Shown here: positions 27,531 through 37,879 of the stretch, piece by piece
How positions within the stretch are numbered: position 1 is the first letter of the stretch
How the letters are laid out: each line of letters opens with the position of its first letter
From: Meira nashicola
Taxonomy: Eukaryota > Basidiomycota > Exobasidiomycetes > Exobasidiales > Brachybasidiaceae
Direction of reading: 5' to 3'
Assembly: GCA_001600355.1 (NCBI GenBank)
Contig: BCJU01000002.1
Coordinates: forward strand, 1,302,001-1,366,000
Length of the DNA: 64,000 nucleotides
Notes under the pieces: generated by a model
Seen by the model: the letters and a program-made list of their open reading frames with translations, nothing else
Told to the model about the DNA's origin: nothing
Database searches by the model: none
Position numbers and translations under genes: made by a program

Positions 27531-30143
27531 ATGGGTGATGAAGTGAGCACGAGCTCATTCTCACAATTTGCAGAAGCCCTATCTCAAAGTCGAGATCAGC
27601 CTGTGAGCTCATTACTTGATCCAGCAAACGGATTAGCACTATTATTCGCAGAGACTTGTGAAGCTCGTGCAACCAGTGCATTTGAAGAAGCAGGAGCTGG
27701 TGGATTAGGATCACTTTTGAACAGAAGGATACAACATGGCACAAATGAAGGATCTGAAAATTTTAGTGGCTTTTTAGATTTGTACGAAGAAGATGAAGGA
27801 GATGATGCATTAGCATGGAGATTGGAAGAACAGACTTGGAGATTGATTCATCAATTACATGCAGAGCGCGTTCAACGTATAAATGAGCAAAGAGCTGGAA
27901 TTGATGGAGATGCTCTTGCATCTACATCAAAGACAAATCCTTATAGAACACCTTTTGCAGCAGTACAAGATATTTTAGAGGCAGATGCAGCTCTTTCTGA
28001 ATTAAAAATCGTCCGAGACTGGTTATCAAACAATCTCTCTTACATTCATCCAGTCGAGGTGAGAAAAGGGTATTGGCCTTTTACAAAGAACAGGCTACGT
28101 AATGATAGAAGATCAAGCTCAGATGGAAGCTCACAGGCTAATAAAAGCCGGCCATCCACTTTTGGTAGCAGGTCGGGATTCGCCAGTACGGCTTTGGGCA
28201 AAGGTGTCAAATCATTAGATCCAGACGCAACTACACGCGAAGGATCAACTTTAGAATTGGAAGATGCTGCGTACGAGAAAGCTTTGAATAAGACTTTGTT
28301 TGAATATACAAGAGGCGGTCAATTGGACAATGCGATCGATCTAGCACGACAAACGGATCGGACATGGAGAGCTGCAAGCTTACGAGGCGCGACACTTTAT
28401 TGGAGATCAGGATTAGATAACGACATGGACGATGAGCTCACAACGCCGATGGGGAATCGAAACAGAGCGTTATGGAAGTCAGTTTGTCGTTCGCTATGCT
28501 CAAAATCATCTATTGATGAATATGAGCGAGCTCTATATGGCGCATTGTCCGGAGATTTGAAATCTGTCTTGAACGTCAGTACTACATGGGATGCACAATT
28601 ATGGGCACACGCCAATGCTCGCCTTGAAAGTGCAATCGATCAAAAGTTGAACAAATTAGACAATTGGTGGAGTCAAGATGCTTCAGACAGATTTGGTCTC
28701 TCTGCAACTTCGAAAGAACTTGGATCGGTACAGCTACACGAGCTGCGCATCCCAGGCTCAAATACAGGCAAGATGTTAGACACAAAAATGGCTTTGGATG
28801 AGGATTCTCCTCTTGCTGTAGAGCTAAGGGATGTATTCGTCAAGCTTGGTCAAACTGAACAAAACAATGTTCATGTTCAAGCAAATCATCCTTTCCGTAT
28901 CGTTCAACGTGCTATCATCCTGTCCGAATTGCCTGCACTTTTGACTCACATCGAATCATTGTTACCTTCTATGCGCGTAACAGTGTCACCTCAGCAATAT
29001 GCAAGATTGACAAGATTCTTTGCACATTTGATCCTCTTTCTCCGATTGATCAAGTGGGATAACATGCCAAACGATATAGTTTGTAATTCAATTTTGAAAG
29101 CATACGTTGATGTGTTGGAAAATGTAGGCGAGGCTGACTTGGTGGCCCTATATGCAAGCAGCTTGGAACGGGAGAGTGCTACGGAAAGCTACGCTCATTA
29201 TCTCAAACTTATGGAACCAAGAGAACGAATGGAGGCAAAAGAAATTGCTCTAAGGCGTGCACAAGAGAATGATTTAGACGTAGCTGCTGTTGCAAGCACA
29301 GTTGTAGCAATGATTTTGGACGAGATAATCCCATCAATGTCATCCAACGCACCTATTCCGAAAATTCCATTGGCCGAGATAAGTATTGGAATTACTCCAT
29401 CTGAAGAACGACTGATTCGAGCGATCGATTGGCTTTGCATTGATGAAAGCACGCATATTACTGCAATCGTGACTGTGAATCAATTGTTACGTTTGTTCCT
29501 CAATAATGGTCGTATCAATGCTGCACGTACACTTTTATTCGACGTACCATCTGATGTGATTGAAAAGATTGGTCTATTGGAAGAAGCAGGCGATGAAGAT
29601 TTACAAGCTACTGAATTTGTTCATTGGAGATCATTCTTTGATGCCTTAGATCATCACCTTCGATTTGTCGAACTATGGAATAGACGTCCTGCTGAAAATG
29701 CACCTTCACGATTGGATAAACTCAATTGGACCAAAGCTCTTAATGGAGTGGTGGATGATGCTCAAGTTGTGATCAGGCAAGTTTTGGAGATGGATTGGAT
29801 CAAATTATCACTACAAACCCTTGACGTTCAAACAGGTTTAAGATTGGAAGAATTGACGCGAATTCGACGAATTTATATACCTGAATTAGTGTTCAGATTG
29901 CATTCGATGTTGTACGAAACAAGTTCAATCTTACCGCAAACACTTGCTTCTGTTATTCAATTGCCTAATCTTGTCGCGGATGAGAACCATAAGCTTTATT
30001 TGGACTTTATCGCTGGGGATGACAATCGCTTACCGGAGTATCTGGAAATGGTGCGAATAGCGGAAATGTCGAGCTTAGGACAGAACCCTGATCCTTTTTA
30101 TTTGAGCGCAAATACTCATTTAGGAATCGGACAATCAGCGTGA
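27531..30143 (+). CDS. NUP84: Nucleoporin Nup84/Nup107
   Basis: Scaffold subunit of the Y-shaped Nup84-Nup107 subcomplex of the nuclear pore, 870 aa in one exon. The all-helical protein shows the family hallmark around residues 225-300: DPDATTREGSTLE, then KTLFEYTRGGQLDNAIDLAR and TWRAASLRGATLYW. C-terminal helical repeats continue to the end, as in Nup107 homologues of similar length. A Ser-rich loop interrupts the N-terminal part at about residues 195-225. Start: first ATG, preceded by an A-rich context (AAAAATGG). Confident family call; gene symbol by homology. Confidence 0.87.
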   Translation: MGDEVSTSSFSQFAEALSQSRDQPVSSLLDPANGLALLFAETCEARATSAFEEAGAGGLGSLLNRRIQHGTNEGSENFSGFLDLYEEDEGDDALAWRLEEQTWRLIHQLHAERVQRINEQRAGIDGDALASTSKTNPYRTPFAAVQDILEADAALSELKIVRDWLSNNLSYIHPVEVRKGYWPFTKNRLRNDRRSSSDGSSQANKSRPSTFGSRSGFASTALGKGVKSLDPDATTREGSTLELEDAAYEKALNKTLFEYTRGGQLDNAIDLARQTDRTWRAASLRGATLYWRSGLDNDMDDELTTPMGNRNRALWKSVCRSLCSKSSIDEYERALYGALSGDLKSVLNVSTTWDAQLWAHANARLESAIDQKLNKLDNWWSQDASDRFGLSATSKELGSVQLHELRIPGSNTGKMLDTKMALDEDSPLAVELRDVFVKLGQTEQNNVHVQANHPFRIVQRAIILSELPALLTHIESLLPSMRVTVSPQQYARLTRFFAHLILFLRLIKWDNMPNDIVCNSILKAYVDVLENVGEADLVALYASSLERESATESYAHYLKLMEPRERMEAKEIALRRAQENDLDVAAVASTVVAMILDEIIPSMSSNAPIPKIPLAEISIGITPSEERLIRAIDWLCIDESTHITAIVTVNQLLRLFLNNGRINAARTLLFDVPSDVIEKIGLLEEAGDEDLQATEFVHWRSFFDALDHHLRFVELWNRRPAENAPSRLDKLNWTKALNGVVDDAQVVIRQVLEMDWIKLSLQTLDVQTGLRLEELTRIRRIYIPELVFRLHSMLYETSSILPQTLASVIQLPNLVADENHKLYLDFIAGDDNRLPEYLEMVRIAEMSSLGQNPDPFYLSANTHLGIGQSA

Positions 30144-30251
30144 AAAAGTGTACATCTGTTTAAATGAATAAAGATCGATTGATTGATGATACAATGAAAG
30201 TTTTGTTTGTGCTTCTAGTGAAGATGATATTGTTACAAGATTGATGTATTT

Positions 30252-30862
30252 TTAGAAAAATTCAGCCAAACGACGATTCATTTCTGCTGCATCGTACATT
30301 GGCGGATTCCAGAAGAAAGGTGGTAAAGGTTGATCACCACTTTGCACGATTGCACGAGTATCCAAACCCAAACGAAGCCAAGCATCATGAACTTCTTCCA
30401 AACGTTCCATTCGTTTCTTTTCACGACGTTTTTGTAATTTTGTTGCTAATTTACTTCCCATAATTAATTCCATCATCAATGGTGGTTGTTGAGCAAGGAA
30501 GATAGAAGATTGTTGAAGATCTTGCAATAATTTAATATTGGATGAGATTGTCTCTGGTTGTTGTGGTTGTTGTTGTTGCTCATAGTACGGGCTCTGTGGT
30601 ATGGGAAAAAGAAATTTGATAAGCTACAAAGTCTAGTGTGAGACTCGCTTGAGTCACTCACACTTTCTGTAGCAGCCGAATATGGTGGTGGTGGACCATT
30701 TAATTGTTCTGCTTGGACGGAATGGGGTGGATTAGGAAGTTGTTGATCTGTAGGGTCGTTAATTTTTACATTATTGCTAAACATTTCGTTCAATTGATTT
30801 TCACGATCTTGATCGATGATAGCCATGAGTTGATTTGTATGCATTAATGTAGTAGTGTTCAT
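30252..30862 (-). CDS. Small PPxY-containing protein of unknown function
   Basis: Protein of 180 aa from exons 30862-30662 and 30593-30252, joined in phase 0 across a 68-nt intron (GTGAGT...ACCACAG). Not recognised. Visible features: a hydrophilic N-terminus with QLMAIIDQDRENQLNEMF, a GPPPPYSA motif near residue 58 (PPxY ligand for WW domains), a Gln-rich stretch at the exon junction, a helical basic segment (KLATKLQKRREKKRMERLEE) and an aromatic end (LPPFFWNPPMYDAAEMNRRL). Convergent with NUP84, 108 bp apart. The conserved-looking C-terminus suggests a real protein; Rsp5-type ligase adaptor or substrate is one possibility, unproven. Confidence 0.65.
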
Positions 30863-31689
30863 AATTGTATGTTGTTTCTGTAAAAATTAGAGAATATATG
30901 CTGTTTGCAAAAGATTGCTTTTTGAGGTTATTGTCGAAAATCATGATGAAAAATTATCCTCTTTATATATCTTTCGGCGTACATTTTGGAAGCCATCAAA
31001 AGTCTAATCATGTCAAACAATTCAATCATCTTTTGACAAACCTATCACAACACTAATCAAACTACGTACTCTCCGCTCAGAACATAAATCGGCCTCCTTT
31101 GAGCCGTGATTCGACGCGACGCGCGTATGTACACCTGCCAAGCAGCACAAACTGTTCGGCTTCTAACTTACACTACACGCAATCAGAACGGGATCCCTTT
31201 TTTTAATTATCCTTACTATGTAGCAGAATTGAAAATTCTATCTTTCGTTCTGGAAAAAAGACTTTTGACATAACTATATACTCTTCTTGAACGGTTAAGT
31301 GAAGTTTTTCTCTCTTATTTCATGCCGATTTACGCTTTATATAGTCCTATCACAAAGAGTCGATCGGATAAAAGTGTAAAATCTGCACAGACTAGAGATT
31401 CAAATGGCGTAAATTAACATTTTTCAAGAAAACGCGTTTCTACACAAGCATTAGGCCTGAGATTAATAAGTTAAGTCTGGCATTTGGGCTCTTCTTCTCA
31501 AAAGATACAATGTTAGTTCATAGTTGAATCACTGTTAGTCAAAATTACACTCCGATTCAAATGAATAATTATCTTTGCGTATTTGCATCTTTGTTCTTCA
31601 CTACCATCACCTTTTCTTCTTTATTTCTTTTTATTTTCAAGTCGACTTTCCTTATTTGAGGAAACCTACTTAATATATAATTATTTATC
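30863..31689. other. Divergent intergenic region
   Basis: Between the PPxY gene (minus) and the peroxiredoxin gene (plus). Contains CG-rich patches (GACGCGACGCGCG near 31108) and an ACGCGT hexamer near 31431. No gene or RNA recognised. Confidence 0.4.
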
Positions 31690-32587
31690 ATGTCAACTAC
31701 TGAAGCTACCAGAAGGACATCTTCACGTATTGCAAATCGCGCAGCTCCACCTTCTTCTTCCTCTAAAATTACAGGATCAAGTGAAGGAACAAAAACATCA
31801 AATAGTAAAAAACGAGTTGGACCTGCTTCTACTGCCACCACAAAAGCAAATGCAGATAAAGAAGAATCAGCAATTACGAAAAAAGTTAAACCTGAATCAA
31901 AATCTGCAACAACTTCAAAAGGAGGTGTTTTATCTGTTGGTGATGTATTACCAAATATTTCACTTAAAGATGAAGCTGGAAGCGAGGTGAATGTGAGCAC
32001 GTTGAAAAAGACTGTCATTTTTACCTATCCTAAAGTGAGTATATATATGTATATAAATATATTGAGAAAAGGTGCAATATTGTTGACCCTGTTATTTTAA
32101 TTAACGCATTCAAGGCAAATACTGGAGGTTGTACTACCCAAGCATGTCTATTCCGTGACGAATATGCTGAGTGGACTAAACTTGGATTTCAAGTGTTTGG
32201 ATTATCAAATGATAGTTCAACTTCATTAAAAAATTGGAAAGATAAAAAAGGGTTTCAATACCATCTCTTATCAGATCCAAAAAGGGAATTAATCGGTTCT
32301 TTGACTGGCTCTACCACCCAAACACGTAGAAGGTAAGAAAACAATTTAGCCTTATTCTCACACCTAACACACACCTCTGACATATTCTCTTTTGCATCTC
32401 TGAAGCCATTTTGTCATCGATGGTCAAGGCAAATTAGCCCTCAGCAGCCTCAGTGTAAAACCAGCAGAGGTGAGTATTTTCTGAAAGACTACCACAAAAG
32501 TACATATAAATCTAATACTTTTTCACCCACCCTCTCTCACTCCTCCAGAGCTCTCCTGCTGCATTAAAATTCGCTCAAAGTTTGTAG
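31690..32587 (+). CDS. DOT5: Nuclear-type peroxiredoxin (Dot5/PrxQ-BCP class)
   Basis: Thiol peroxidase reducing hydroperoxides, 221 aa. Four exons: 31690-32034, 32115-32332, 32406-32469 and 32549-32587; all introns have GT...AG ends (80, 73 and 79 nt) and the frame is continuous. A basic Ser/Thr/Lys N-terminal extension of about 80 residues, as in yeast Dot5, suggests nuclear location. The AhpC/TSA domain follows: VLPNISLKDEAG, VIFTYPK, then NTGGCTTQACLFRDEY with peroxidatic Cys121 and a second Cys126 five residues on, the C-x4-C arrangement of atypical two-Cys PrxQ enzymes. The usual Pro before the peroxidatic Cys motif is Gly here (TGGC for TPGC). SHFVIDGQGK closes the fold. Confidence 0.88.
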
Positions 32588-32850
32588 AAATATCGGTCTA
32601 TCAATTCTCTCTGATAGCATTGTGCGGCCAAGGCCAAGAAAAATATGTACATGAGTTGAGAGCTAGCAAGAGTTGAAAGATAGAGACAAAAAAGTGAGAT
32701 TTGATTTGGATGAAAGATTGCGTAGCAAATGACGCTCTTGATGCGTTAAAGATTAGATATGAGATTAGCACGAAAAATATAAAATGAAAAAAGTAAGCAA
32801 GAGATAAGAAAGGATTGGGAACAAAACAAAAGTCGTCTATTCGTTCTCTT

Positions 32851-35331
32851 TTATACTCGCACAACCGAAGGTGGACTTGGTGATTTAGGAGGAGGACTCT
32901 TTGAATGTCTCTTTCGTAAAAATGCAACACCTTTTGAAAGACTGCTTGGCGGACTCTTTGCCATAGAAGCTTTGATCGCAGGACTTGACGTCCTTGCAAT
33001 CGATTCACCTGCTTGTGTTGTATGTTGACTATTTCCATCTTCTTCAATCACTTCCAATGAATCTTGTCTCTTTGGTGAAAGAGGAAGTAGACTACCAGAT
33101 GCAGATCCATTTGCTCCAGGAATAGTCAATTCTTGACAATTAGGCTCAGCCATCGCTCCACAACCAACATGGGTCTTATAAGGACAATCATCGCAATCCA
33201 TATAAGCACCAAATCCAAGTCGTTTTGAACATACGTTGCATTTCGTTAATGCGTTTGCCAAAATTAATTGATAAGGTAACTTACTTGAACTTGGCAAATT
33301 AGCAGAAGGTGGCAATAATTCACTTGGTTTGCGTGTTCCATTTTTCACGAGTGTGAAACGATGGTACATTGCATTGGTTTCATAAATTGTTGATGCAATT
33401 GTTGCCATGGCCAGAGATGGATCAGCTCCATGATGATGATGGTGATCTCCATGATCATGCTCAGATGATCTTGCAGTCATGTAAGATTGAGTAGTCTCAT
33501 CTGCCTCTGCTGCACCCTCGTTTGTTAGCTCAACGGCAGGCTTTAAAGTTTCAGCTTCAGAAACTTCACGTCTTGCATGCGAGAGAGAAGATCCGTTTTC
33601 TGCATTATTGTCACGCAGGGGACCGAGAGGCGTTCGATGACGAACGGTAGCTGTAGATCCCACAACGCTATCAGCACCTTTTAATGTAGCATTACCTGTC
33701 ATCTTGGACAAAGATGATGCCAAAGAAGGGTGATTGACTTGTCTAGAGGGTCGTACGACCGATGTACTGTACTCTTCTTCTTGTGTTGGGGCACTATTGG
33801 CTTTTTGTGCGTCATTCTTGCTGACATCAAGATTTTTCCATGTTGATGTATTACTAGAAGATGGTATGTGTTGCATCCATGAAGCAGCGGGTACAGTCTC
33901 ATTATCTGTTTCATCCCACCAAGGATTACCGTGACCGGCAACCTTGTATGTCCCTGCAGCTTGAATCGTGTCTGCAACCATTCGACTTCCATCCTTTTGG
34001 CCAATCGTCATCTTCTCAAGAGCACGTAATGCTTCTTCAACATCTTCATCGCTGCTCTCGGATGAAGTTCTTCCGTGTGATTCTTCCAAAATTGGTGTTT
34101 GTCGAATTTTGTTCACTTGTGACGTGCTTACCTGACCATCAAAGCTTGGCAATCGGCGTGCGTTTGATTTCGATTTCCTATTCGATTTACTGCCAAGCAC
34201 TGCAGCCAAGCTGGAGCCACGCAAGCTACCGACGTTGTTCAATGTACCCTTTGCGTGCTCACGGCTAACAATCTCTTGTTCAATGAAACGAAGACGTCGA
34301 ATGACTTGTCGCATATCCGGACGCTCTTCTGGTTCCACTTTTGTCATATCGATACACAATTGAATGAAATCACTCGGGCATCCGTCGCTTGCCATCTCTT
34401 TGATTTCATCTACATCCACTCCAAAGCTTGGCAATAATCGCTTGAATGTGTTTGGGTCAACAAGATGACGGGAAATAATTTCACAAAAGATGATACCGAG
34501 AGAGAATATATCTGATGGCAAGCTGAAATCAACACCCATCAAAATCTCTGGCGACATGTATCCGTCTGTACCGCAATAACTTATACGGCGCATCTCTTCT
34601 TCATTGCGTGCTGCAATTCGTGCGAAACCGAAATCGCAGACTTTAATTCTTTGGTTATCGGTGATCAGAAGATTTTCACCTTTTAAGTCGCGGTGCATGC
34701 AATTACGTGCATGAAGATAAGCGACAGCTCTTGCGATATCGGTTGCATAGCTGATACGAAGCGGCCAATCGAATGGCTTTTTCTTATCAGCTATTTGTTG
34801 ACGTACGTTTGGACCAACAAATTCAGAAACAATATAAATTCTTCCATCTTGGCCTGGACTTTTTGTGAGACCGATATATTGAACGATATTTGGATGTCTT
34901 GCTTCCTTCATCAGAACGCACTCACGTTCGAAATATTTTTCGACGTCATATGTATTGTTGGGAAGCACTTCTTTAATTGCAACCTCTGTACCAAGATATT
35001 CACCCCTAAATACAACACCAAAACTTCCGCCTCCGATCCGAACCCAGTCTCCGCCTTTCGGGCCAGAAAGATCTTCGAATTTGATTACGTCAAAGCGATC
35101 CATCCTTGCTAATCTTTTGAATATGTTTTCCCTAGTAGATTGCTTCTTTTGAATGTTGTTTTCGACAGGCTTGCTGGTATACTTAGGAGGAGGAGGTTTT
35201 GCTTTCACTTTCTCTTTGCTGTCTGCGTCGAGCGGTGGAGCTTTTTTCCTCTTTGGAAGATTTGGTGGGGTTTCGAGTGGTGTTTGATTTTCACCTTCGT
35301 CAAGAAAAGGATTTCTAAAGATAGCCTGCAT
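32851..35331 (-). CDS. TKL-family protein kinase with C-terminal C1 zinc domain
   Basis: Predicted signalling kinase of 826 aa. The start is the ATG at 35331. The kinase domain covers about residues 88-365 and has all key motifs: IGGGSFGVVF loop, catalytic Lys in EVAIKEV, CMHRDLKGEN, CDFGFAR and YMSPEIL. The sequence is closest to LIMK/TESK-like members of the TKL group. After a disordered linker with a His-rich patch (HDHGDHHHHHGAD), a C1-type domain follows at about residues 645-720, with CNVCSKRLGFGAYMDCDDC and THVGCGAMAEPNC. Its first His lies unusually far upstream, separated by a Pro/Ser-rich insert. A GTAAGT donor on the minus strand near 35495 suggests a 5'-leader intron, but no firm acceptor was identified. 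The pathway is unknown. Confidence 0.85.
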   Translation of the reverse strand: MQAIFRNPFLDEGENQTPLETPPNLPKRKKAPPLDADSKEKVKAKPPPPKYTSKPVENNIQKKQSTRENIFKRLARMDRFDVIKFEDLSGPKGGDWVRIGGGSFGVVFRGEYLGTEVAIKEVLPNNTYDVEKYFERECVLMKEARHPNIVQYIGLTKSPGQDGRIYIVSEFVGPNVRQQIADKKKPFDWPLRISYATDIARAVAYLHARNCMHRDLKGENLLITDNQRIKVCDFGFARIAARNEEEMRRISYCGTDGYMSPEILMGVDFSLPSDIFSLGIIFCEIISRHLVDPNTFKRLLPSFGVDVDEIKEMASDGCPSDFIQLCIDMTKVEPEERPDMRQVIRRLRFIEQEIVSREHAKGTLNNVGSLRGSSLAAVLGSKSNRKSKSNARRLPSFDGQVSTSQVNKIRQTPILEESHGRTSSESSDEDVEEALRALEKMTIGQKDGSRMVADTIQAAGTYKVAGHGNPWWDETDNETVPAASWMQHIPSSSNTSTWKNLDVSKNDAQKANSAPTQEEEYSTSVVRPSRQVNHPSLASSLSKMTGNATLKGADSVVGSTATVRHRTPLGPLRDNNAENGSSLSHARREVSEAETLKPAVELTNEGAAEADETTQSYMTARSSEHDHGDHHHHHGADPSLAMATIASTIYETNAMYHRFTLVKNGTRKPSELLPPSANLPSSSKLPYQLILANALTKCNVCSKRLGFGAYMDCDDCPYKTHVGCGAMAEPNCQELTIPGANGSASGSLLPLSPKRQDSLEVIEEDGNSQHTTQAGESIARTSSPAIKASMAKSPPSSLSKGVAFLRKRHSKSPPPKSPSPPSVVRV

Positions 35332-36123
35332 GATCAAATTTGTAAAAATCAGTGAGTATGTGATCGTAAAGAATAAAGAGAAAAACTCGAGTATAACATA
35401 AAACGACCGATGACGGCACCCTTCCTGGTCCCTAGTCTACACTTCGGAACCGGATGCCTGCCATCTCCTAAATGAATCATAAAGAATGCACTTACCTTCT
35501 TAGAATACGTGTAAATTATTCACGCCGAGGGACGATCCACCCTATCGATCGTTAAAGTGCGGTACAACCCCTGGCTACGATAAAATGAACTGCGAACTAC
35601 CGGCAATTTTTCCTTGGCTTCCGAATGTGTCGATAATTATCGATTAGGAGCAGCGGGAAATGTTTGAATGAGTTTCGGTGTGAGACTATGTATTTGTGTT
35701 GTAAACGGGTTTTTAATAGTGATACAGCTTTCGTTACTGTGAAAATGTCGTTATGAAGTCGTTTCTTTTTCTCGTAAAGTCATTAAAGTGAGGAATTCAT
35801 AAAGATAGGGAACAATGATCTCCTAGGTCGTTATAGGAGTAGTACCTTTTTAGAGAAAAGGGTAAGGGGGAAAAGAGGATGGATTTGATTGATGATGACG
35901 GGAGTTAAGTTTGAAGTAGGGGGACTAAAAAACACAAACAAAGCAAAACACTCTAGGCGGTGCAAGTCCGCGCGCTTATTATGTGTATAAAAAACACACA
36001 TACACACACGAAGAATATGTTTTTTTTTCACTGTATGCACACGAAAATCAGCAGGGGCACCGAACAGGATAATCTTTCTGACCTATCCGATGGGAGTGGA
36101 GTGGCTTCTTTATTTGTATACAT

Positions 36124-36139
36124 ACATACATATGTATGT
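36124..36139. repeat. 16-bp perfect palindrome
   Basis: ACATACATATGTATGT, a self-complementary sequence within a CATA/TATG microsatellite. Confidence 0.8.
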
Positions 36140-36273
36140 GAACGGAGGCTAAAGTTGGCGACGGGACGCAGGCAAGAGGGCCGCACTTAATTAGCCTTCT
36201 GTATTCGCACGAATGCTACTTTCTCAATCAATACACTAGTAACTCTGATGATTGCATATGCTCAAACACCGCA

Positions 36274-36280
36274 TATATAG
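36274..36280 (+). promoter_or_regulatory. TATA box upstream of small open frame
   Basis: TATATAG, followed by a pyrimidine-rich stretch (TCAATCAATCTTCTCC) typical of fungal start sites. It lies 327 bp before the ATG at 36601, which would imply a long leader. Confidence 0.35.
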
Positions 36281-36600
36281 GGCAGCTTCAATCAATCTTC
36301 TCCGTACTCTACATTTATCCAATCAACCTGGCAAAATCAATCTACAAATAGGAGATTTGGAACAGTGTGTTTAGGGTGTACTTCTACTTGAAGACAAAGG
36401 GTGTTAGGGAAAGGTCAAGTTGTTTTATGTCCATAATGATCTCGATCGTATTTTGTTGTAGATCAATTTCTGTGAGCATCGGAAATGACATCATGTAAAA
36501 TGGCAAGTGAAAATCAACAAACTTGCCTTTCTTTTTCTATAGCTCTGTTGGGCAAACTTCTATCCTTTTGACATACGTACGTACATACTAACGAACGATT

Positions 36601-36825
36601 ATGTCACACAACATTGATAATAGGGGCTTCGATTTCCAAACCTATGATGGTGGGGGTCCAACAAAAAAAGACAAAAAGGAACTAGAAGCCCGTATTTTGA
36701 ATTCGGGCGAAATTGCAGTCGTGTTGGTTGTGATTTTGTGGAGTGTTATTTGTATGCACGTTAGTTTAACTCAGGGGCGACTTACATATCGGAATAAAAA
36801 AAAAATTAAGCTTAAATCCGTGTAG
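36601..36825 (+). CDS. Possible small membrane protein, unverified
   Basis: Open frame of 74 codons. A hydrophilic N-terminus (MSHNIDNRGFDFQTYDGGG) and a charged stretch (KKDKKELEARI) precede one clear hydrophobic segment (GEIAVVLVVILWSVICMHV, about residues 36-54). The tail is basic (YRNKKKIKLKSV). This layout suits a single-pass membrane protein with cytosolic Lys-rich end. Support: its own upstream TATA element and isolation from other genes. Against: short length, no recognised family, and a tail partly encoded by a poly-A run. May be chance, or one exon of a longer gene. Confidence 0.3.
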   Translation: MSHNIDNRGFDFQTYDGGGPTKKDKKELEARILNSGEIAVVLVVILWSVICMHVSLTQGRLTYRNKKKIKLKSV

Positions 36826-37879
36826 AATACAACATAATCTACGCGTCACGAGGAAAAGAACAACATTTTCGAAGATTAGACGCGTGGATTATGTCAGATT
36901 TCAGATTGATGGGTTTCTTTGCTTTAATTGATGGCGATCATTTCAATCTTCGTAGAAATCGTTCAGATGTTATCGATATTTTGACTTTAGCAGTGGAAAT
37001 TTCGTATCAGAGCATCACTTAAGCCACTCAAGTTGATTCAATTCAAGCACACTTTTGCTGTAAAACATGAGTTCGGTAGAATCTAGATATGCGTGAAGAA
37101 CAATCAGACAGAGAGAGAAACTGATCGATTGACGAAGATCATAAGAAAGAGCCATACATGGCATAATTATTAGAGGCTGAAGATTTTATCTGAAAGTGAT
37201 TTGGCAATAGACTTCCAGCATATTGAGTAGTGATGAATGACGTGCTGAGCGAGCTTACATCAGCAGAAAGTTGCTTAGTCACAAACACAAAGACGCCGCC
37301 GCCGCCCCTACGCGTTTCTGTAAGAGAGCCAGCCCCACGCAAAATAAAAGAGCTTAAATGTAACAGAATTCGACTGCAAATATTTTCCTTTTAACCACCA
37401 TCACCAAAGGAGGTATAGGCAAACAATATTTTTAGAGTCGAGTGTGCGCATTTAACTGCGCAGTCTCTACATCAAAATTAGAGGGATAGGATCGTTATAT
37501 CGCTGTCCCGGGATATTTTTTAGGCCTCTTGACACCGGACTTTGGATTGGATGCCGTGCTGAGTACGATTTTTGGATCCTGGCGAGAAGAAGTTCTACTC
37601 TATCCGTGTGCATTCAACGAATGACGTTGTGAGAGGATCAAGGCTTTATTTTTCAAGGCAGTGACGTTGGATTTGTGAATTCTAGTCTTTTTTTTCCTTT
37701 TGATGATCTTTTAAGATCTATACTTGAGGTGTCGTAATTGTTGTACTACTTTGATTGATTTTTATATTCATACATTGAAAGCTTTGAAAGCAAGCAGAAG
37801 CGTATTGCTATCGTACCAGAAAAAATAACTTTTCTACTCAGCATATAATCTGTGATTTGTTGTAGTGGAATCTTTGGCC
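36826..37879. other. Intergenic region with hairpin, upstream of BYE1-like gene
   Basis: Holds the inverted repeat at 36832-36894 and otherwise no coding potential. A 67-codon open frame on the minus strand at 37139-37342 lacks features. A T-rich tract near 37688-37698 may belong to the BYE1-like promoter. Confidence 0.4.
36832..36894. repeat. Inverted repeat, 16-bp arms, 31-nt loop, each arm with ACGCGT/GACGCGT
   Basis: The left arm 36832-36847 (ACATAATCTACGCGTC) is the reverse complement of the right arm 36879-36894 (GACGCGTGGATTATGT) except at one position, which would still form a G-U pair in RNA. The stem is isolated from coding sequence by less than 10 bp from the end of the small open frame at 36825. 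It could act as a transcript terminator or 3' structure, a small-RNA precursor, or a paired binding site. Confidence 0.75.

Larger units (their letters stand above)
35332..36600. other. Gene-poor region upstream of the kinase
   Basis: Contains the kinase leader and promoter, a CA-rich run near 35990-36008, and the CATATG-centred palindrome at 36124-36139. From about 36270 a TATA-type core promoter pointing rightward is visible. No protein or RNA gene was recognised before 36601. Confidence 0.4.

Noticed and set aside
35940..35990. tRNA-like GGTGCAAGTCC segment
   Set aside because: Surrounding bases do not form acceptor, D or anticodon stems.
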